From Sulfuritalea sp. (GTDB lineage: Bacteria > Pseudomonadota > Gammaproteobacteria > Burkholderiales > Rhodocyclaceae), in NCBI GenBank assembly GCA_030680805.1, contig JAUXUK010000060.1:1-64000 (forward strand): DNA of 64,000 nucleotides. The letters are read 5' to 3'. Positions 11,909 through 21,844 of this stretch are shown here, piece after piece. Within the stretch, counting starts at the first letter, position 1, and each line of letters starts with the position of its first letter. Below the pieces are notes generated by a model. That model had not been told where the DNA came from, ran no database searches, and worked only from the letters and a program-made list of their open reading frames with translations. Position numbers and translations under genes: made by a program.

Positions 11909-11923
11909 ACCAGGAACCTCTAC

Positions 11924-12313
11924 ATGGCTAAGACCGCAACCAAAGTTCGCAAGAAGGTAAAGAAGAACGTCGCTGAAGGCATTGCGCACGTTCACGCTTC
12001 CTTCAACAACACCATCATCACCATCACCGACCGCCAGGGCAATGCCCTGTCATGGGCAACTTCCGGTGGCGCCGGTTTCAAGGGTTCGCGCAAGTCGACT
12101 CCGTTTGCCGCGCAGATTGCTGCAGAAGCTGCCGGCAAGGCTGCTCAGGAATGTGGTGTCAAGAATCTCGAAGTTCGCATCAAGGGCCCTGGCCCCGGGC
12201 GCGAATCAGCGGTGCGTGCGCTCAATGCGCTTGGCATGAAGATTACCAGCATTACCGACATTACCCCGATTCCCCACAACGGATGCCGGCCGCCCAAGCG
12301 CCGCCGCATCTAA
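11924..12313 (+). CDS. rpsK: 30S ribosomal protein S11
   Basis: [39 protein letters not shown]. Confidence 0.99.
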   Translation: MAKTATKVRKKVKKNVAEGIAHVHASFNNTIITITDRQGNALSWATSGGAGFKGSRKSTPFAAQIAAEAAGKAAQECGVKNLEVRIKGPGPGRESAVRALNALGMKITSITDITPIPHNGCRPPKRRRI

Positions 12314-12333
12314 GGCAATAAGGATACGACACC

Positions 12334-12963
12334 ATGGCCCGCAACCTAGACGCCAAGTGCCGCCAGTGCCGCCGCGAGGGCGAGAAGCTCTTCCTCAAAG
12401 GCGAGAAGTGCTTCACTGACAAATGTTCCGTCGAGCGCCGCGCATACGCGCCCGGCCAGCACGGCCAAAAATCCGGACAGCGGCTGTCCGGTTACGGCAC
12501 GCAACTGCGTGAAAAACAAAAGATCCGTCGTATTTACGGCGTGCTTGAACGGCAGTTCCGCAAAGTGTTCGGCGATGCCGAGCGCAAAAAGGGACAGACC
12601 GGCGAGAATCTGCTGAAGCTTCTGGAAGGCCGCCTCGATACCGTGGCGTACCGCATGGGGTTTGGCGTCTCGCGCGCGGAAGCCCGCCAGGTAGTTCGCC
12701 ACAACGGAGTGCTGATCAACGGCCGGCGTGTTGATATCCCGTCGTATAGCGTGCGTCCCGGCGATGTCATCCAGTTGCTCGACAGCACTCGCGGCCAGCT
12801 ACGCACCAAGGCTGCTCTGGAAGCGGCCGAGTCCCGCGGCTTCCCCGCATGGCTCGAAGTGGATGTCAAGGCCGGCAAGGGTGTATTCAAGTCATACCCT
12901 GCACGCGAAGACCTGCCGCCCTCGATCAATGAGGGTCTGGTCGTCGAACTGTATTCGCGCTAA
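12334..12963 (+). CDS. rpsD: 30S ribosomal protein S4
   Basis: [26 protein letters not shown]. Confidence 0.99.
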   Translation: MARNLDAKCRQCRREGEKLFLKGEKCFTDKCSVERRAYAPGQHGQKSGQRLSGYGTQLREKQKIRRIYGVLERQFRKVFGDAERKKGQTGENLLKLLEGRLDTVAYRMGFGVSRAEARQVVRHNGVLINGRRVDIPSYSVRPGDVIQLLDSTRGQLRTKAALEAAESRGFPAWLEVDVKAGKGVFKSYPAREDLPPSINEGLVVELYSR

Positions 12964-12974
12964 TTAGTAGTTTT

Positions 12975-13003
12975 GCACCTGGCGTCCACCGGACGCCAGG
13001 TGC
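12975..13003 (+). promoter_or_regulatory. Perfect intercistronic hairpin between rpsD and rpoA
   Basis: GCACCTGGCGTCC-acc-GGACGCCAGGTGC: 13-bp perfect stem, 3-nt loop, no T-tract. Confidence 0.75.
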
Positions 13004-13018
13004 CTTCCATTTGAAGGA

Positions 13019-14002
13019 ATGCACATGCACACACTTCTGAAACCCCGGAGTATCGATGTCCAGCAGCTTTCGCCGCTGCATGCCCGCGTGGTCATGGAGC
13101 CGTTTGAACGCGGCTACGGCCACACGCTGGGCAATGCCTTGCGCCGCATCCTGCTGTCCTCGATGGAAGGCGTTGCCCCGACCGAGGTGTCGATCGAAGG
13201 CGTCCTCCACGAGTACTCGACGCTGGATGGCGTTCGCGAGGATGTGGTTGACGTTCTGCTGAATCTCAAGGGTGTGGTGCTGAAGATGCACAATCGCCGC
13301 GAGGCTACGCTCACCCTCTCCCGCAATGGCGAGGGCGTGGTAACGGCGCGCGACATCGAGACCACGCATGACGTCGAGATCGTCAATCCCGATCACGTCA
13401 TTGCCCACATTGCACCCGGCGGCAAGCTCAACATGCAGATCCGCGTCGAGTCCGGCCGCGGCTACGTGCCGGCCAACCAGCGCGAAATCGCCCGCGAGAA
13501 CCGCGCCATTGGCCAGATCATGCTTGACGCGTCGTTCAGCCCGGTGCGTCGTGTCAGCTATTCGGTTGAGTCCGCCCGCGTCGAGCAGCGCACCGACCTC
13601 GACAAGCTGATTCTCGACATCGAGACCAACGGCGCCATCGACAATGCCGAAGAAGCAGTGCGCACGGCAGCCCGCATCCTGATGGAGCAGCTGTCGGTGT
13701 TTGCCGATCTCGAAGGCACGCCGATGTCCGCCGAAGCGCCGAAGCAGACTTCGGTTGACCCGGTTCTGGTGCGTCCGGTGGATGACCTGGAACTCACGGT
13801 CCGTTCCGCAAATTGCCTCAAGGCTGAGAACATCTATTACATCGGCGACCTGATTCAGCGCACCGAAACCGAATTGCTGAAGACCCCGAACCTGGGGCGC
13901 AAGTCGCTCAACGAAATCAAGGAAGTGCTGGCTTCACGCGGCCTGACCCTGGGCATGAAGCTCGAAAGCTGGCCGCCCGCCGGACTGGAAAAGCTGGCCT
14001 GA
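13019..14002 (+). CDS. rpoA: DNA-directed RNA polymerase subunit alpha
   Basis: [21 protein letters not shown]-terminal [16 protein letters not shown]. Confidence 0.99.
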   Translation: MHMHTLLKPRSIDVQQLSPLHARVVMEPFERGYGHTLGNALRRILLSSMEGVAPTEVSIEGVLHEYSTLDGVREDVVDVLLNLKGVVLKMHNRREATLTLSRNGEGVVTARDIETTHDVEIVNPDHVIAHIAPGGKLNMQIRVESGRGYVPANQREIARENRAIGQIMLDASFSPVRRVSYSVESARVEQRTDLDKLILDIETNGAIDNAEEAVRTAARILMEQLSVFADLEGTPMSAEAPKQTSVDPVLVRPVDDLELTVRSANCLKAENIYYIGDLIQRTETELLKTPNLGRKSLNEIKEVLASRGLTLGMKLESWPPAGLEKLA

Positions 14003-14103
14003 TTGGTTTAACACCGGGCTTCGACCCGGTTGCGTCATTTGCCATATTTGTCTGATTTGTTTCACTTGCTGCACTGATTTACAAACTCTCGATAACCATT
14101 AAC

Positions 14104-14129
14104 CGGCCACTTGCATCGCGCGGTGGCCG
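14104..14129 (+). promoter_or_regulatory. Leader hairpin immediately 5' of the rplQ RBS
   Basis: CGGCCAC...GTGGCCG 7-bp perfect stem followed by AAAAAAA and the ACGAGG RBS. Confidence 0.4.
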
Positions 14130-14150
14130 CAAAAAAACGAGGACATCAAA

Positions 14151-14543
14151 ATGCGTCACGGTAACGGACTTCGCAAACTCAATCGAACCTCTGCGCATCG
14201 CCAGGCGATGCTGCGCAACATGGCGGTCTCCCTGCTGCGTCATGAGGCCATCAAGACCACTCTGCCCAAGGCCAAGGAATTGCGCCGCGTGGTCGAGCCC
14301 CTGATCACCCTGGGCAAAAAACCCAGCCTGGCCAATCGTCGGCTGGCATTCGATCGCACGCGCGATCGCGACATCGTCGGCAAGCTGTTCGATGTGCTCG
14401 GCCCGCGCTACGCCACACGCAACGGCGGCTACCTGCGGATTCTCAAGATGGGTTTTCGCGACGGCGACAATGCGCCGATGGCCTTCGTCGAATTGCTGGA
14501 TCGTCCCGCTGAGGAAGCGGTCGAGGCTGTCGCCGCCGAATAA
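14151..14543 (+). CDS. rplQ: 50S ribosomal protein L17
   Basis: [32 protein letters not shown]. Confidence 0.99.
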   Translation: MRHGNGLRKLNRTSAHRQAMLRNMAVSLLRHEAIKTTLPKAKELRRVVEPLITLGKKPSLANRRLAFDRTRDRDIVGKLFDVLGPRYATRNGGYLRILKMGFRDGDNAPMAFVELLDRPAEEAVEAVAAE

Positions 14544-14559
14544 GCTGGTTGCGGCATTG

Positions 14560-14588
14560 AAAAAGCCAGGCGATGCCTGGCTTTTTTG
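14560..14588 (+). terminator. Intrinsic terminator, probably bidirectional (rplQ / cysN convergent)
   Basis: AAAAAGCCAGGCGATGCCTGGCTTTTTT between convergent genes. Confidence 0.85.
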
Positions 14589-14607
14589 CTTTCAGGACAG
14601 CCCTTCC

Positions 14608-15891
14608 TCAGAGGATCATTCCCGCTCCGACAGTGTTGTTGGTCGATTCGTCAATCACGATGAATGCACCGGTACTGCGGTTTTCGGCGTAAGCATCGAC
14701 GCACAGGGGCTGCGCCAGCTTGAAGGCAACACGCGCAATGTCGTTCATGCCCAGACGTTCGGCGGGCATCTGCTTCAGGGTGTTGATGTCCAGTCGGTAG
14801 CCAATCGTCTCCAGCGCAGCCTTGCTTTCCCTTGTGGTCTGGCGGATCAGATATTTGCGTTGCGGGTCAAGCGGGGTTTCGCCCAGCCAGCAGAGCATGG
14901 CCTCGATTCGCCGTGTCACCAGCGCCGAGTTTTTGTGGCGGACGATCATGTCGCCGCGGGACACATCAACCTCGTCTTCCAGCAGCAGCGTGACCGACTG
15001 CTCGGCGATCGCCCGCGGCAGTGAAGTGCCGTAAATCTCGATTGCCTTGACGCGCGTCCTTTGTTCCGATGGCAACACCAGCACTTCGTCGCCCACCGCA
15101 ATCTCGCCCGATTCGACGCGACCCATGAAGCCGCGATAGTCATGCAGTTTCGGATCGCCTGCCTTCTGCGGCCGGCAGACAAACTGTACCGGGAAGCGGA
15201 AGGCTTCATCACGCTCACTGTGCGCCGTGGGGGCATTTTCCAGGATGTCGAGCAGCGTCGGTCCCTGGTACCAGTCGAGTCGATCGCCGCGATCGACGAT
15301 CATGTCGCCGGTCAAGGCCGACAGCGGAATGAAACTGACGTCGCCAATGCCCAGTGTCGCCGCGAACTCGAGGTACTCGCTACGAATGCGTTCGTAGGTG
15401 GTTTGATCGTAGTCCACCAGATCCATCTTGTTGATCGCCACGATGATGTGCGGGATGCCGACCAGATGAGTGAGATACGAATGGCGCCGGGTTTGGGTCA
15501 GCACCCCCTTGCGGGCGTCGATCAGGATGATCGCCAGATTCGCGGTCGACGCCGCGGTGACCATGTTGCGGGTGTACTGCTCGTGGCCGGGCGCGTCGGC
15601 AATGATGTACTTGCGCCGTCCCGTGGTGAAGTAGCGGTAGGCGACATCGATGGTGATGCCCTGTTCGCGCTCGGCCTGCAGGCCGTCGGTCAGCAGTGAA
15701 AGATCAACGCTCTCGAGGCCGCGCCGCTCGGAGGTGCGTGCAATCGCGTGCAGGGTGTCGGCAAGAATGGTCTTGGTATCGTAGAGCAGCCGTCCGATCA
15801 GTGTGCTCTTGCCATCGTCCACGCTGCCGCAGGTGAGGAAACGCAGCAGCCCGTTGTCGATTTCCGGCAGGCGTTCAATGGCGCTCATCAA
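14608..15891 (-). CDS. cysN: Sulfate adenylyltransferase subunit 1 (GTPase)
   Basis: RFLTCGSVDDGKSTLIGRLLYDTK, DAPGHEQYTRNM, NKMDLV GTPase motifs. Confidence 0.97.
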   Translation of the reverse strand: MMSAIERLPEIDNGLLRFLTCGSVDDGKSTLIGRLLYDTKTILADTLHAIARTSERRGLESVDLSLLTDGLQAEREQGITIDVAYRYFTTGRRKYIIADAPGHEQYTRNMVTAASTANLAIILIDARKGVLTQTRRHSYLTHLVGIPHIIVAINKMDLVDYDQTTYERIRSEYLEFAATLGIGDVSFIPLSALTGDMIVDRGDRLDWYQGPTLLDILENAPTAHSERDEAFRFPVQFVCRPQKAGDPKLHDYRGFMGRVESGEIAVGDEVLVLPSEQRTRVKAIEIYGTSLPRAIAEQSVTLLLEDEVDVSRGDMIVRHKNSALVTRRIEAMLCWLGETPLDPQRKYLIRQTTRESKAALETIGYRLDINTLKQMPAERLGMNDIARVAFKLAQPLCVDAYAENRSTGAFIVIDESTNNTVGAGMIL

Positions 15892-16811
15892 AAATATCCT
15901 TCCTTCTTGCGTTGTTCCATCGAGGCTTCGGAGGTCTGGTCGTCCAGACGGGTCTCGCCGCGCTCGGTAATGGTCGTGGTTGCCGTTTCCTCAATGATGC
16001 GGGCCACCGTGTCGGCGTCGGATAAAACCGGCGCGGTACAGGTGATGTCGCCAACCGTGCGGAAGCGCACGGTCAGTTCCTCGACGACATCACCCGGGCG
16101 AGCCGGCGTCAATTCGGTGACCGGTTGCAGCAGTCCGTTCTTTCGCACTACCGAGCGTTTATGCGCAAAGTAGATCGACGGCAGATCGAGTCCTTCGCGT
16201 TCGATGTACTGCCACACGTCGAGTTCGGTCCAGTTGGAAATGGGGAAGGCGCGAATGTTCTCGCCCTTGTGCACCCGTGCATTGAACAGGTCCCACAATT
16301 CCGGTCGCTGGTTCTTCGGATCCCACTGGCCGAACTCGTCGCGGAAGGAAAAAATCCGTTCCTTGGCCCGTGCCTTTTCCTCGTCGCGTCGCGCGCCGCC
16401 GATGCAGCAGTCGAAACCGAATTCCTCGATCGCTTCGAGCAGCGTCACCGACTGATGTTTGTTGCGCGACTCGTTGGCCGACTTGAGCACGACGCTGCCG
16501 CGTCGCATCGAGTCCTCGACCGAACGCACGATCAGCCGCTCGCTTAACTGGCAGGCGCGAAAGTCGCGAAAATCGATGACTTCGCTGTAGTTGTGGCCGG
16601 TGTCGATGTTGAGCAGCGGAAAAGGAAAGCGCCCCGGGCGGAAGGCTTTTTCCGCCAGGCGCAGCAAGACCAACGAATCCTTGCCGCCGGAGAACAGCAG
16701 AGCGGGGTTGGCGCACTGTCCGGCCACTTCGCGCAGGATGTGGATGGACTCTGACTCCAGCCAATCCAGATGCGACAGCGTGGCGTGCTGCTGCAGGGCC
16801 AGCGTACTCAT
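15888..16811 (-). CDS. cysD: Sulfate adenylyltransferase subunit 2
   Basis: LDWLESESIHILREVAGQCANPALLFSGGKDSLVLLRLA; start chosen at MSTLALQQ. Confidence 0.97.
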   Translation of the reverse strand: MSTLALQQHATLSHLDWLESESIHILREVAGQCANPALLFSGGKDSLVLLRLAEKAFRPGRFPFPLLNIDTGHNYSEVIDFRDFRACQLSERLIVRSVEDSMRRGSVVLKSANESRNKHQSVTLLEAIEEFGFDCCIGGARRDEEKARAKERIFSFRDEFGQWDPKNQRPELWDLFNARVHKGENIRAFPISNWTELDVWQYIEREGLDLPSIYFAHKRSVVRKNGLLQPVTELTPARPGDVVEELTVRFRTVGDITCTAPVLSDADTVARIIEETATTTITERGETRLDDQTSEASMEQRKKEGYF

Positions 16812-17695
16812 GTGCCGATTCCTTGCCTGGCAATGCGCTGCAACTTGCCGTCGACCAGATGCAGGCCGCATTCCTCGGTCTCTTCGGTTTGGCTTCGGCC
16901 GGCACCTGACGGTGCCTTAACCCCGGCTTCGCCGACGTTAGCCTCCGCCGAAGCGCGAACAAATGTTCCGTCCGGCCTCCTGTGGAGGCCGCACTCTTTG
17001 GTGTCCGCGCTTTCCCACCACCAGCGGCCGGCGCGCACGTCTTCGCCGGGCTGAATAGCGCGGGTGCAGGGGGCGCAGCCGATGCTCGGATAGTTGCGGT
17101 CGTGCAGTCGGTTGTAGGGCACCTTGTTGGCTCGCAGGTACACCCAGACTTCCGCCTCGCTCCAATCCGACAATGGACTTGCCTTGACGAGGTTGTTCGT
17201 GGTGTCCTGGGCGATCACTTTCAGCTTGTCGCGGGTGGTCGACTGCGCGGCGCGCAAGCCGGTGACCCAGGCGCCCTTGCCGGCCAGTGCGCGTTGCAGC
17301 GGTTCGACCTTGCGCGCATGGCAGCAGGCCTTGCGTGCTTCGACCGAATCGTAAAAGCCGTGGCTGCCGTGGGTGCGGGCGTAGGCTTCGACAGCGTCAT
17401 GTCGCGGAAAGAAGATGTCGAGCTTGCGGCCGTAGTGTTTTTCGGCCTGGTGGATCAGCTCGTAGGTTTCGACCGGCAGGCGGCCGGTGTCGAGCGAGAA
17501 CACGCCGATGTTGATGTCGTTGTGCCAGATCAGGTCGGTCAGCACCATGTCCTCGGCTCCCAGGCTGTTGGCAAAGACCACGGGAGCGTAGTCGCGCGCA
17601 ATGTTGCGCAGGAGCAGGGCGGCACGCGCGGCCTTCTCGGCCACGATGTCGATCAGCTCGGGATTGGCCAGGTCAGGCAGGGATTCTCGGATCAT
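16808..17695 (-). CDS. cysH: APS reductase (4Fe-4S type) with duplicated C-terminal ECGLH motif
   Basis: Cluster motifs KACCHARK and IGCAPCTRA; two ECGLH motifs 41 codons apart; start at MIRESLPDLANPEL. Confidence 0.95.
   Translation of the reverse strand: MIRESLPDLANPELIDIVAEKAARAALLLRNIARDYAPVVFANSLGAEDMVLTDLIWHNDINIGVFSLDTGRLPVETYELIHQAEKHYGRKLDIFFPRHDAVEAYARTHGSHGFYDSVEARKACCHARKVEPLQRALAGKGAWVTGLRAAQSTTRDKLKVIAQDTTNNLVKASPLSDWSEAEVWVYLRANKVPYNRLHDRNYPSIGCAPCTRAIQPGEDVRAGRWWWESADTKECGLHRRPDGTFVRASAEANVGEAGVKAPSGAGRSQTEETEECGLHLVDGKLQRIARQGIGT
16892..16954. repeat. Palindromic element inside the cysH coding sequence
   Basis: Outer arms GCTTCGGC (16892-16899) / GCCGAAGC (16947-16954); inner GGCACC-tgac-GGTGCC hairpin; lies between the two ECGLH codon sets. 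Confidence 0.55.
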
Positions 17696-17705
17696 GGCGT
17701 TCTCG

Positions 17706-18233
17706 TCAGGCAGTACGGCGACGGAAAAGAGGTTCGGGGAGGTCGGTGCCGGCTTGATACACCTCGGGGAAGTCGTCGAAGGCGGCAAGAGCTTCCTCGG
17801 TGTTGCGGCCTTCACCGAGCACGAAGCTGTCGAAGCCCACGCGATTGAGGAAGAAGATCTGGTCGCGGCCGATGTCGCCAAAGGCGCGCAGTTCGCCGTC
17901 GTAGCCGTAGCGTTCGCGCAGCAGGCGCGCAGTGGAGTAGCCGCGGCCATCGGCAGCCTTGAGGAAATGCACGGCGATCACGGTGAAGTCGTCGATATCC
18001 TTGGCGATCTCGGCCACGTCGTCCTCCGGCGAGAGCCAGATGCCGAGCGGCGTGCCGTGCTCGTACTCACGGGCAATCAGGCAGGCCTTCTTCGATTTCC
18101 ACACCGAGACGGGCACCAGCAACGGGCCGACCGGCAGGCAGACATCGAACGGCGCCACGCCGTCGACCAGGGTCACGACTTTCCATGCGTCATCCTGCAG
18201 GCGACGCTCCTTGATGATCTGTTTGTTAGCCAT
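17706..18233 (-). CDS. DUF934 family protein (sulfite reductase-associated)
   Basis: MANKQIIKERRLQDDAWKVV..., between cysI-like and cysH as typical for betaproteobacteria. Confidence 0.85.
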   Translation of the reverse strand: MANKQIIKERRLQDDAWKVVTLVDGVAPFDVCLPVGPLLVPVSVWKSKKACLIAREYEHGTPLGIWLSPEDDVAEIAKDIDDFTVIAVHFLKAADGRGYSTARLLRERYGYDGELRAFGDIGRDQIFFLNRVGFDSFVLGEGRNTEEALAAFDDFPEVYQAGTDLPEPLFRRRTA

Positions 18234-19908
18234 TTGCGACTCTCCTTTGTTGGGTGGCTTGGGGATATGCAGCGTTGCGGAAGACTTCTTCGCCGATGCG
18301 GTCGAAGGTGTCGATGAAGCGTTCGTCGGCATGACGGTGCGCGAGATAGGCGCCGATCAGGCGCTCGATTGCGTCGGGCACTTCGGCCGCGGCGAAAGCG
18401 CGGCCGATTACTTCGCCGATGCGGGCGTCATTGCCCTGGCGGCCGCCGACGGTGACCTGGTACCACTCCTCGCCGTTCTTATCGACGCCGAGGATGCCGA
18501 TCGCGCCGAGGTGGTGGTGGCCGCAGGAGTTCATGCAGCCGGAGATGTTGAGCTCCAGCTCGCCGATGTCGTGCTGGTAGTCGAGATCCTCGAAGCGTTC
18601 CTGGATCGCGGTGGCGATGGGTAGCGAACGCGCATTGGCCAGGCCGCAGAAGTCGCCGCCGGGGCAGGCGATCAGGTCTTGCAGCAGGCCGACCGTGGGT
18701 GAGGCGAGGCCGGTTGCCTTGGCCCGATGCCAGACGGTGTAGAGCTCGCGCTGGGGTACGTCGGCGAGGATCAGGTTCTGTTCGTGCGAGACGCGCAGTT
18801 CACCGAAACTGAAGCGCTCGGCCAGCTTGGCGGCCGCCTCCATCTGGTCGCTGGTGGCATCGCCGGGGGCGGTGCCGGGTTTTTTCAGCGACAGTGTGAC
18901 GGCAGCGTAGCCGGCCACCTTGTGCGCCTGTACGTTGCGCTGGACCCAGCGTGCGAAGGGCTTGTCCTCGCGCAGGTGGGCGAGATGGCAGAGGTCGTCG
19001 GGCGCGAGGGTTTCATACTCCGGCGCAGCGAATTGCGCCGAGACGCGAGCGACTTCGGTAGTGGTCAGCGTCGACGGACCATCCTTCAGGTGCGACCATT
19101 CTTCGTCGACCTGCCGGGCGAACTCTTCGCGCCCGAGTGCCTTGACCAGGATCTTGATGCGCGCCTTGTAGGCATTGTCGCGGCGGCCGTGGCGGTTGAA
19201 GACGCGCACCAGCGCCTCGGTGTAGGTCAGCAGATGTTGCCAGGGCAGGAACTCGCGTACCACTTGGCCGAGCAGCGGGGTGCGGCCGAGGCCGCCGCCG
19301 GCATAGACCTTGAAACCGATCGCGCCGTCAGCATCCTGCAGCAGCTGAAGGCCCAGATCATGCACCTGGATCGCCGCGCGATCTTCAGTGGCGCCGGAGA
19401 TCGCGACCTTGAATTTACGTGGCAGGTAGGCGAACTCCGGGTGGAAGGTCGACCATTGGCGCAGGATCTCGGCCCAGGGGCGGGGATCGGCGATCTCGTC
19501 GGCGGCGATGCCGGCGAAGTGATCGGTAGTGACATTGCGGATGCAGTTGCCCGAAGTCTGGATCGCATGCAGTTCGTCCTGCGCCAGTTCGGCGAGGATA
19601 TCGGGAACGTCGGGCAACTTGACCCAGTTCAGTTGCAGGTTGTGGCGTGTAGTGAAGTGGCCAAAGCCGCGGTCATAGCGCCGCGCAATGTTCGCGAACT
19701 TGCGTAGTTGTTTCGCCGAGAGCAGGCCGTAGGGGACTGCAAGGCGCAACATCGGGCCGTGGCGCTGGATGTAGAGGCCGTTTTGCAGGCGCAGCGGGCG
19801 AAATTCGTCATCCGTGAGTTCGCCGGCGAGATAGCGCCGGGTCTGGCCGCGAAACTGGGCGACGCGGGCCTGGACAATGGCGTGGTCGTAGTCGTCGTAT
19901 TGGTACAT
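18226..19908 (-). CDS. cysI: Nitrite/sulfite reductase, siroheme/4Fe-4S hemoprotein
   Basis: TSGNCIRNVTTDHFAG, CPGGDFCGLANARS, LNISGCMNSCGHHHLGAIGILG cluster-ligand motifs. Confidence 0.92.
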   Translation of the reverse strand: MYQYDDYDHAIVQARVAQFRGQTRRYLAGELTDDEFRPLRLQNGLYIQRHGPMLRLAVPYGLLSAKQLRKFANIARRYDRGFGHFTTRHNLQLNWVKLPDVPDILAELAQDELHAIQTSGNCIRNVTTDHFAGIAADEIADPRPWAEILRQWSTFHPEFAYLPRKFKVAISGATEDRAAIQVHDLGLQLLQDADGAIGFKVYAGGGLGRTPLLGQVVREFLPWQHLLTYTEALVRVFNRHGRRDNAYKARIKILVKALGREEFARQVDEEWSHLKDGPSTLTTTEVARVSAQFAAPEYETLAPDDLCHLAHLREDKPFARWVQRNVQAHKVAGYAAVTLSLKKPGTAPGDATSDQMEAAAKLAERFSFGELRVSHEQNLILADVPQRELYTVWHRAKATGLASPTVGLLQDLIACPGGDFCGLANARSLPIATAIQERFEDLDYQHDIGELELNISGCMNSCGHHHLGAIGILGVDKNGEEWYQVTVGGRQGNDARIGEVIGRAFAAAEVPDAIERLIGAYLAHRHADERFIDTFDRIGEEVFRNAAYPQATQQRRVANG

Positions 19909-19917
19909 GGTGTTTCC

Positions 19918-20706
19918 TCAGGCGAGAATCAGCTTGCCGCCAACCAGCAGCAGCACGGAAGCCAAGAGGCCGCGCAGTGCGCGTTCCGGAACCCTGGCGG
20001 CGAAATGGGCGCCCAGCGCGATGCCGGGCAGCGACCCGATCAGCAGCGAAACCAGAAGCACCACATCGACCGTGCCCAGCCACCAGTGGCCGAGGCCGGC
20101 GACCAGAGTCAGCGGCACGGCGTGGGCAATGTCGGAGCCGACAATGCGGCGCGTGGCGAGTTGCGGGTAGAGGAAAGTCAGGGCCGTGACGCCAAGCGAG
20201 CCGGCACCGACCGAGGTGATCGTCACCAGCACACCGATCACGGCGCCGGCCAGTATCGTGAGCGGCGCGCGGTGCTTTGAAGAGTCGGCGCTGGCGCTGC
20301 GGCGCTTGGCCAGGTCGAGCAGGCGCTGGCGGAAGAACAGGGAAAGGGCAGTCAGCAGCAAGGCGACGCCGAGCAACACCGAGATCAAGCTCGTGGTGCC
20401 GTGGCCCTGCACGCCGAGTTGCGCCAGCAGCAGCAGGGTCAGGCCGGCGGCGGGCACGCTACCCAGCGCAAGTCGACCGGCGATGGTCCAGTCGATGTTG
20501 TCGTGACGATGATGCACCCAGGAACCGCCGCTCTTGGTGATCGCCGTGTAAAGTAAGTTAGTACCCACTGCGGCTGCTGGCTTGAAGCCGAAGAGCAGTA
20601 CCAGTAGCGGTGTCGTCAGCGAACCGCTGCCGACGCCGGTCAGGCCGACGAGGAGGCCGACGGCAAAGCCGGACAAGGGAAGCAGGGGATTGAGTGCGAA
20701 TTCCAT
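19918..20706 (-). CDS. Sulfite exporter TauE/SafE family membrane protein
   Basis: LPLSGFAVGLLVGLTGVGSGSLTTPLLVLLFGFKPAAAVGTNLLY; adjacent to sulfur genes. Confidence 0.9.
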   Translation of the reverse strand: MEFALNPLLPLSGFAVGLLVGLTGVGSGSLTTPLLVLLFGFKPAAAVGTNLLYTAITKSGGSWVHHRHDNIDWTIAGRLALGSVPAAGLTLLLLAQLGVQGHGTTSLISVLLGVALLLTALSLFFRQRLLDLAKRRSASADSSKHRAPLTILAGAVIGVLVTITSVGAGSLGVTALTFLYPQLATRRIVGSDIAHAVPLTLVAGLGHWWLGTVDVVLLVSLLIGSLPGIALGAHFAARVPERALRGLLASVLLLVGGKLILA

Positions 20707-20728
20707 GATGCAGTGCATCGTAGCGACT

Positions 20729-20777
20729 TCTTATAGTCCAGAAAAATACCTTATGGCTATTTGTATATAACTATAAG
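20729..20777. promoter_or_regulatory. Candidate CysB-responsive divergent control region
   Basis: AT-rich gap with half-site-like TTATAG (20731-20736), CTTAT (20750-20754), CTATAAG (20771-20777) between tauE and cysB. Confidence 0.4.
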
Positions 20778-20790
20778 ATATAATTGGCCC

Positions 20791-21732
20791 ATGAAGCTCC
20801 AGCAACTACGTTATCTGGTGGAAGTCGAGCGGCGCGGCTTGAACGTCTCGGCGGCGGCCGAGGCGCTGTTCACTTCGCAGCCAGGGGTGTCCAAGCAGAT
20901 CGGCCTGCTCGAGGACGAACTGGGTCTGACGATTTTCGAGCGCAGCGGCAAGCGGCTTACCGCTATCACGGCACCCGGCCGCATCGTGCTGGCCATGGCG
21001 CAGCGCATGCTCGTGGAAGCGCAGAACATGAAGCGGGTGGGCGAGGACTATGCGGCGGAAAGCAGCGGCACGCTGTCGATCGCGACCACCCACACCCAGG
21101 CGCGCTACACGCTGCCGCCAGTGATCCGGCGCTTCGTTCAGCGCCATCCGGCAATTCGGCTGCACATCCAGCAAGGCAGTCCGTTGCAGGTTGCGGAGTG
21201 GGTCATGGATGGCAGTGCCGATCTCGGTATCGCCACCGAGGCGCTGGACCGGCACGAGGAACTGCTGACCCTGCCCTGCTTCCAGTGGGCGCATCTGGTG
21301 GTTACGCCTGCGGACCACCCCTTGCTGGCCAGCCATCCGCTAAGCTTGACGGCACTCGCGGAGTATCCGTTGATCACCTACGACGCGACTTTTACCGGCC
21401 GCTCGCGCATCGACCGGGCATTCGAGCGCCAGAACCTCCGGCCCCAAGTGATGCTGACGGCGATCGATTCGGATGTGATCAAGACGTACGTTGCGCTCGG
21501 CCTCGGTGTTGGCATCATCGCCGAAATGGCCTTCGATCCGGCGCGCGACGAAGCGCTCGCCGCTATGCCGGCACGCCATCTGTTCGAGGGCAATACGACG
21601 CGCGTGGGCTTTCGCCGCGACGTCTGGCTGCGAGGCTACGAATACGATTTCATGGAACTGCTGGCACCGCAACTGACGCGGGGCATGGTCGAGGCCACGC
21701 TGAAGGGTGAAGGCGCCGATCCCGGCCTCTGA
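20791..21732 (+). CDS. cysB: LysR-family regulator CysB
   Basis: MKLQQLRYLVEVERRGLNVSAAAEALFTSQPGVSKQIGLLEDELGL; divergent from cys genes. Confidence 0.92.
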   Translation: MKLQQLRYLVEVERRGLNVSAAAEALFTSQPGVSKQIGLLEDELGLTIFERSGKRLTAITAPGRIVLAMAQRMLVEAQNMKRVGEDYAAESSGTLSIATTHTQARYTLPPVIRRFVQRHPAIRLHIQQGSPLQVAEWVMDGSADLGIATEALDRHEELLTLPCFQWAHLVVTPADHPLLASHPLSLTALAEYPLITYDATFTGRSRIDRAFERQNLRPQVMLTAIDSDVIKTYVALGLGVGIIAEMAFDPARDEALAAMPARHLFEGNTTRVGFRRDVWLRGYEYDFMELLAPQLTRGMVEATLKGEGADPGL

Positions 21733-21844
21733 TTCCGTTCGACTCGGGAGATTTCCTTGTCGGCGAACACGATGTTCGCGAGTCCGGAAGCTAGAATGGC
21801 GTCAGTCCGCGATTGCCGTACATTCCAGAGAGCGAGGTTTGACC

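Noticed and set aside
14392-15024. Plus-strand 210-aa ORF overlapping rplQ and antisense to cysN
   Set aside because: Both overlapping genes are certain; the ORF is a shadow frame.
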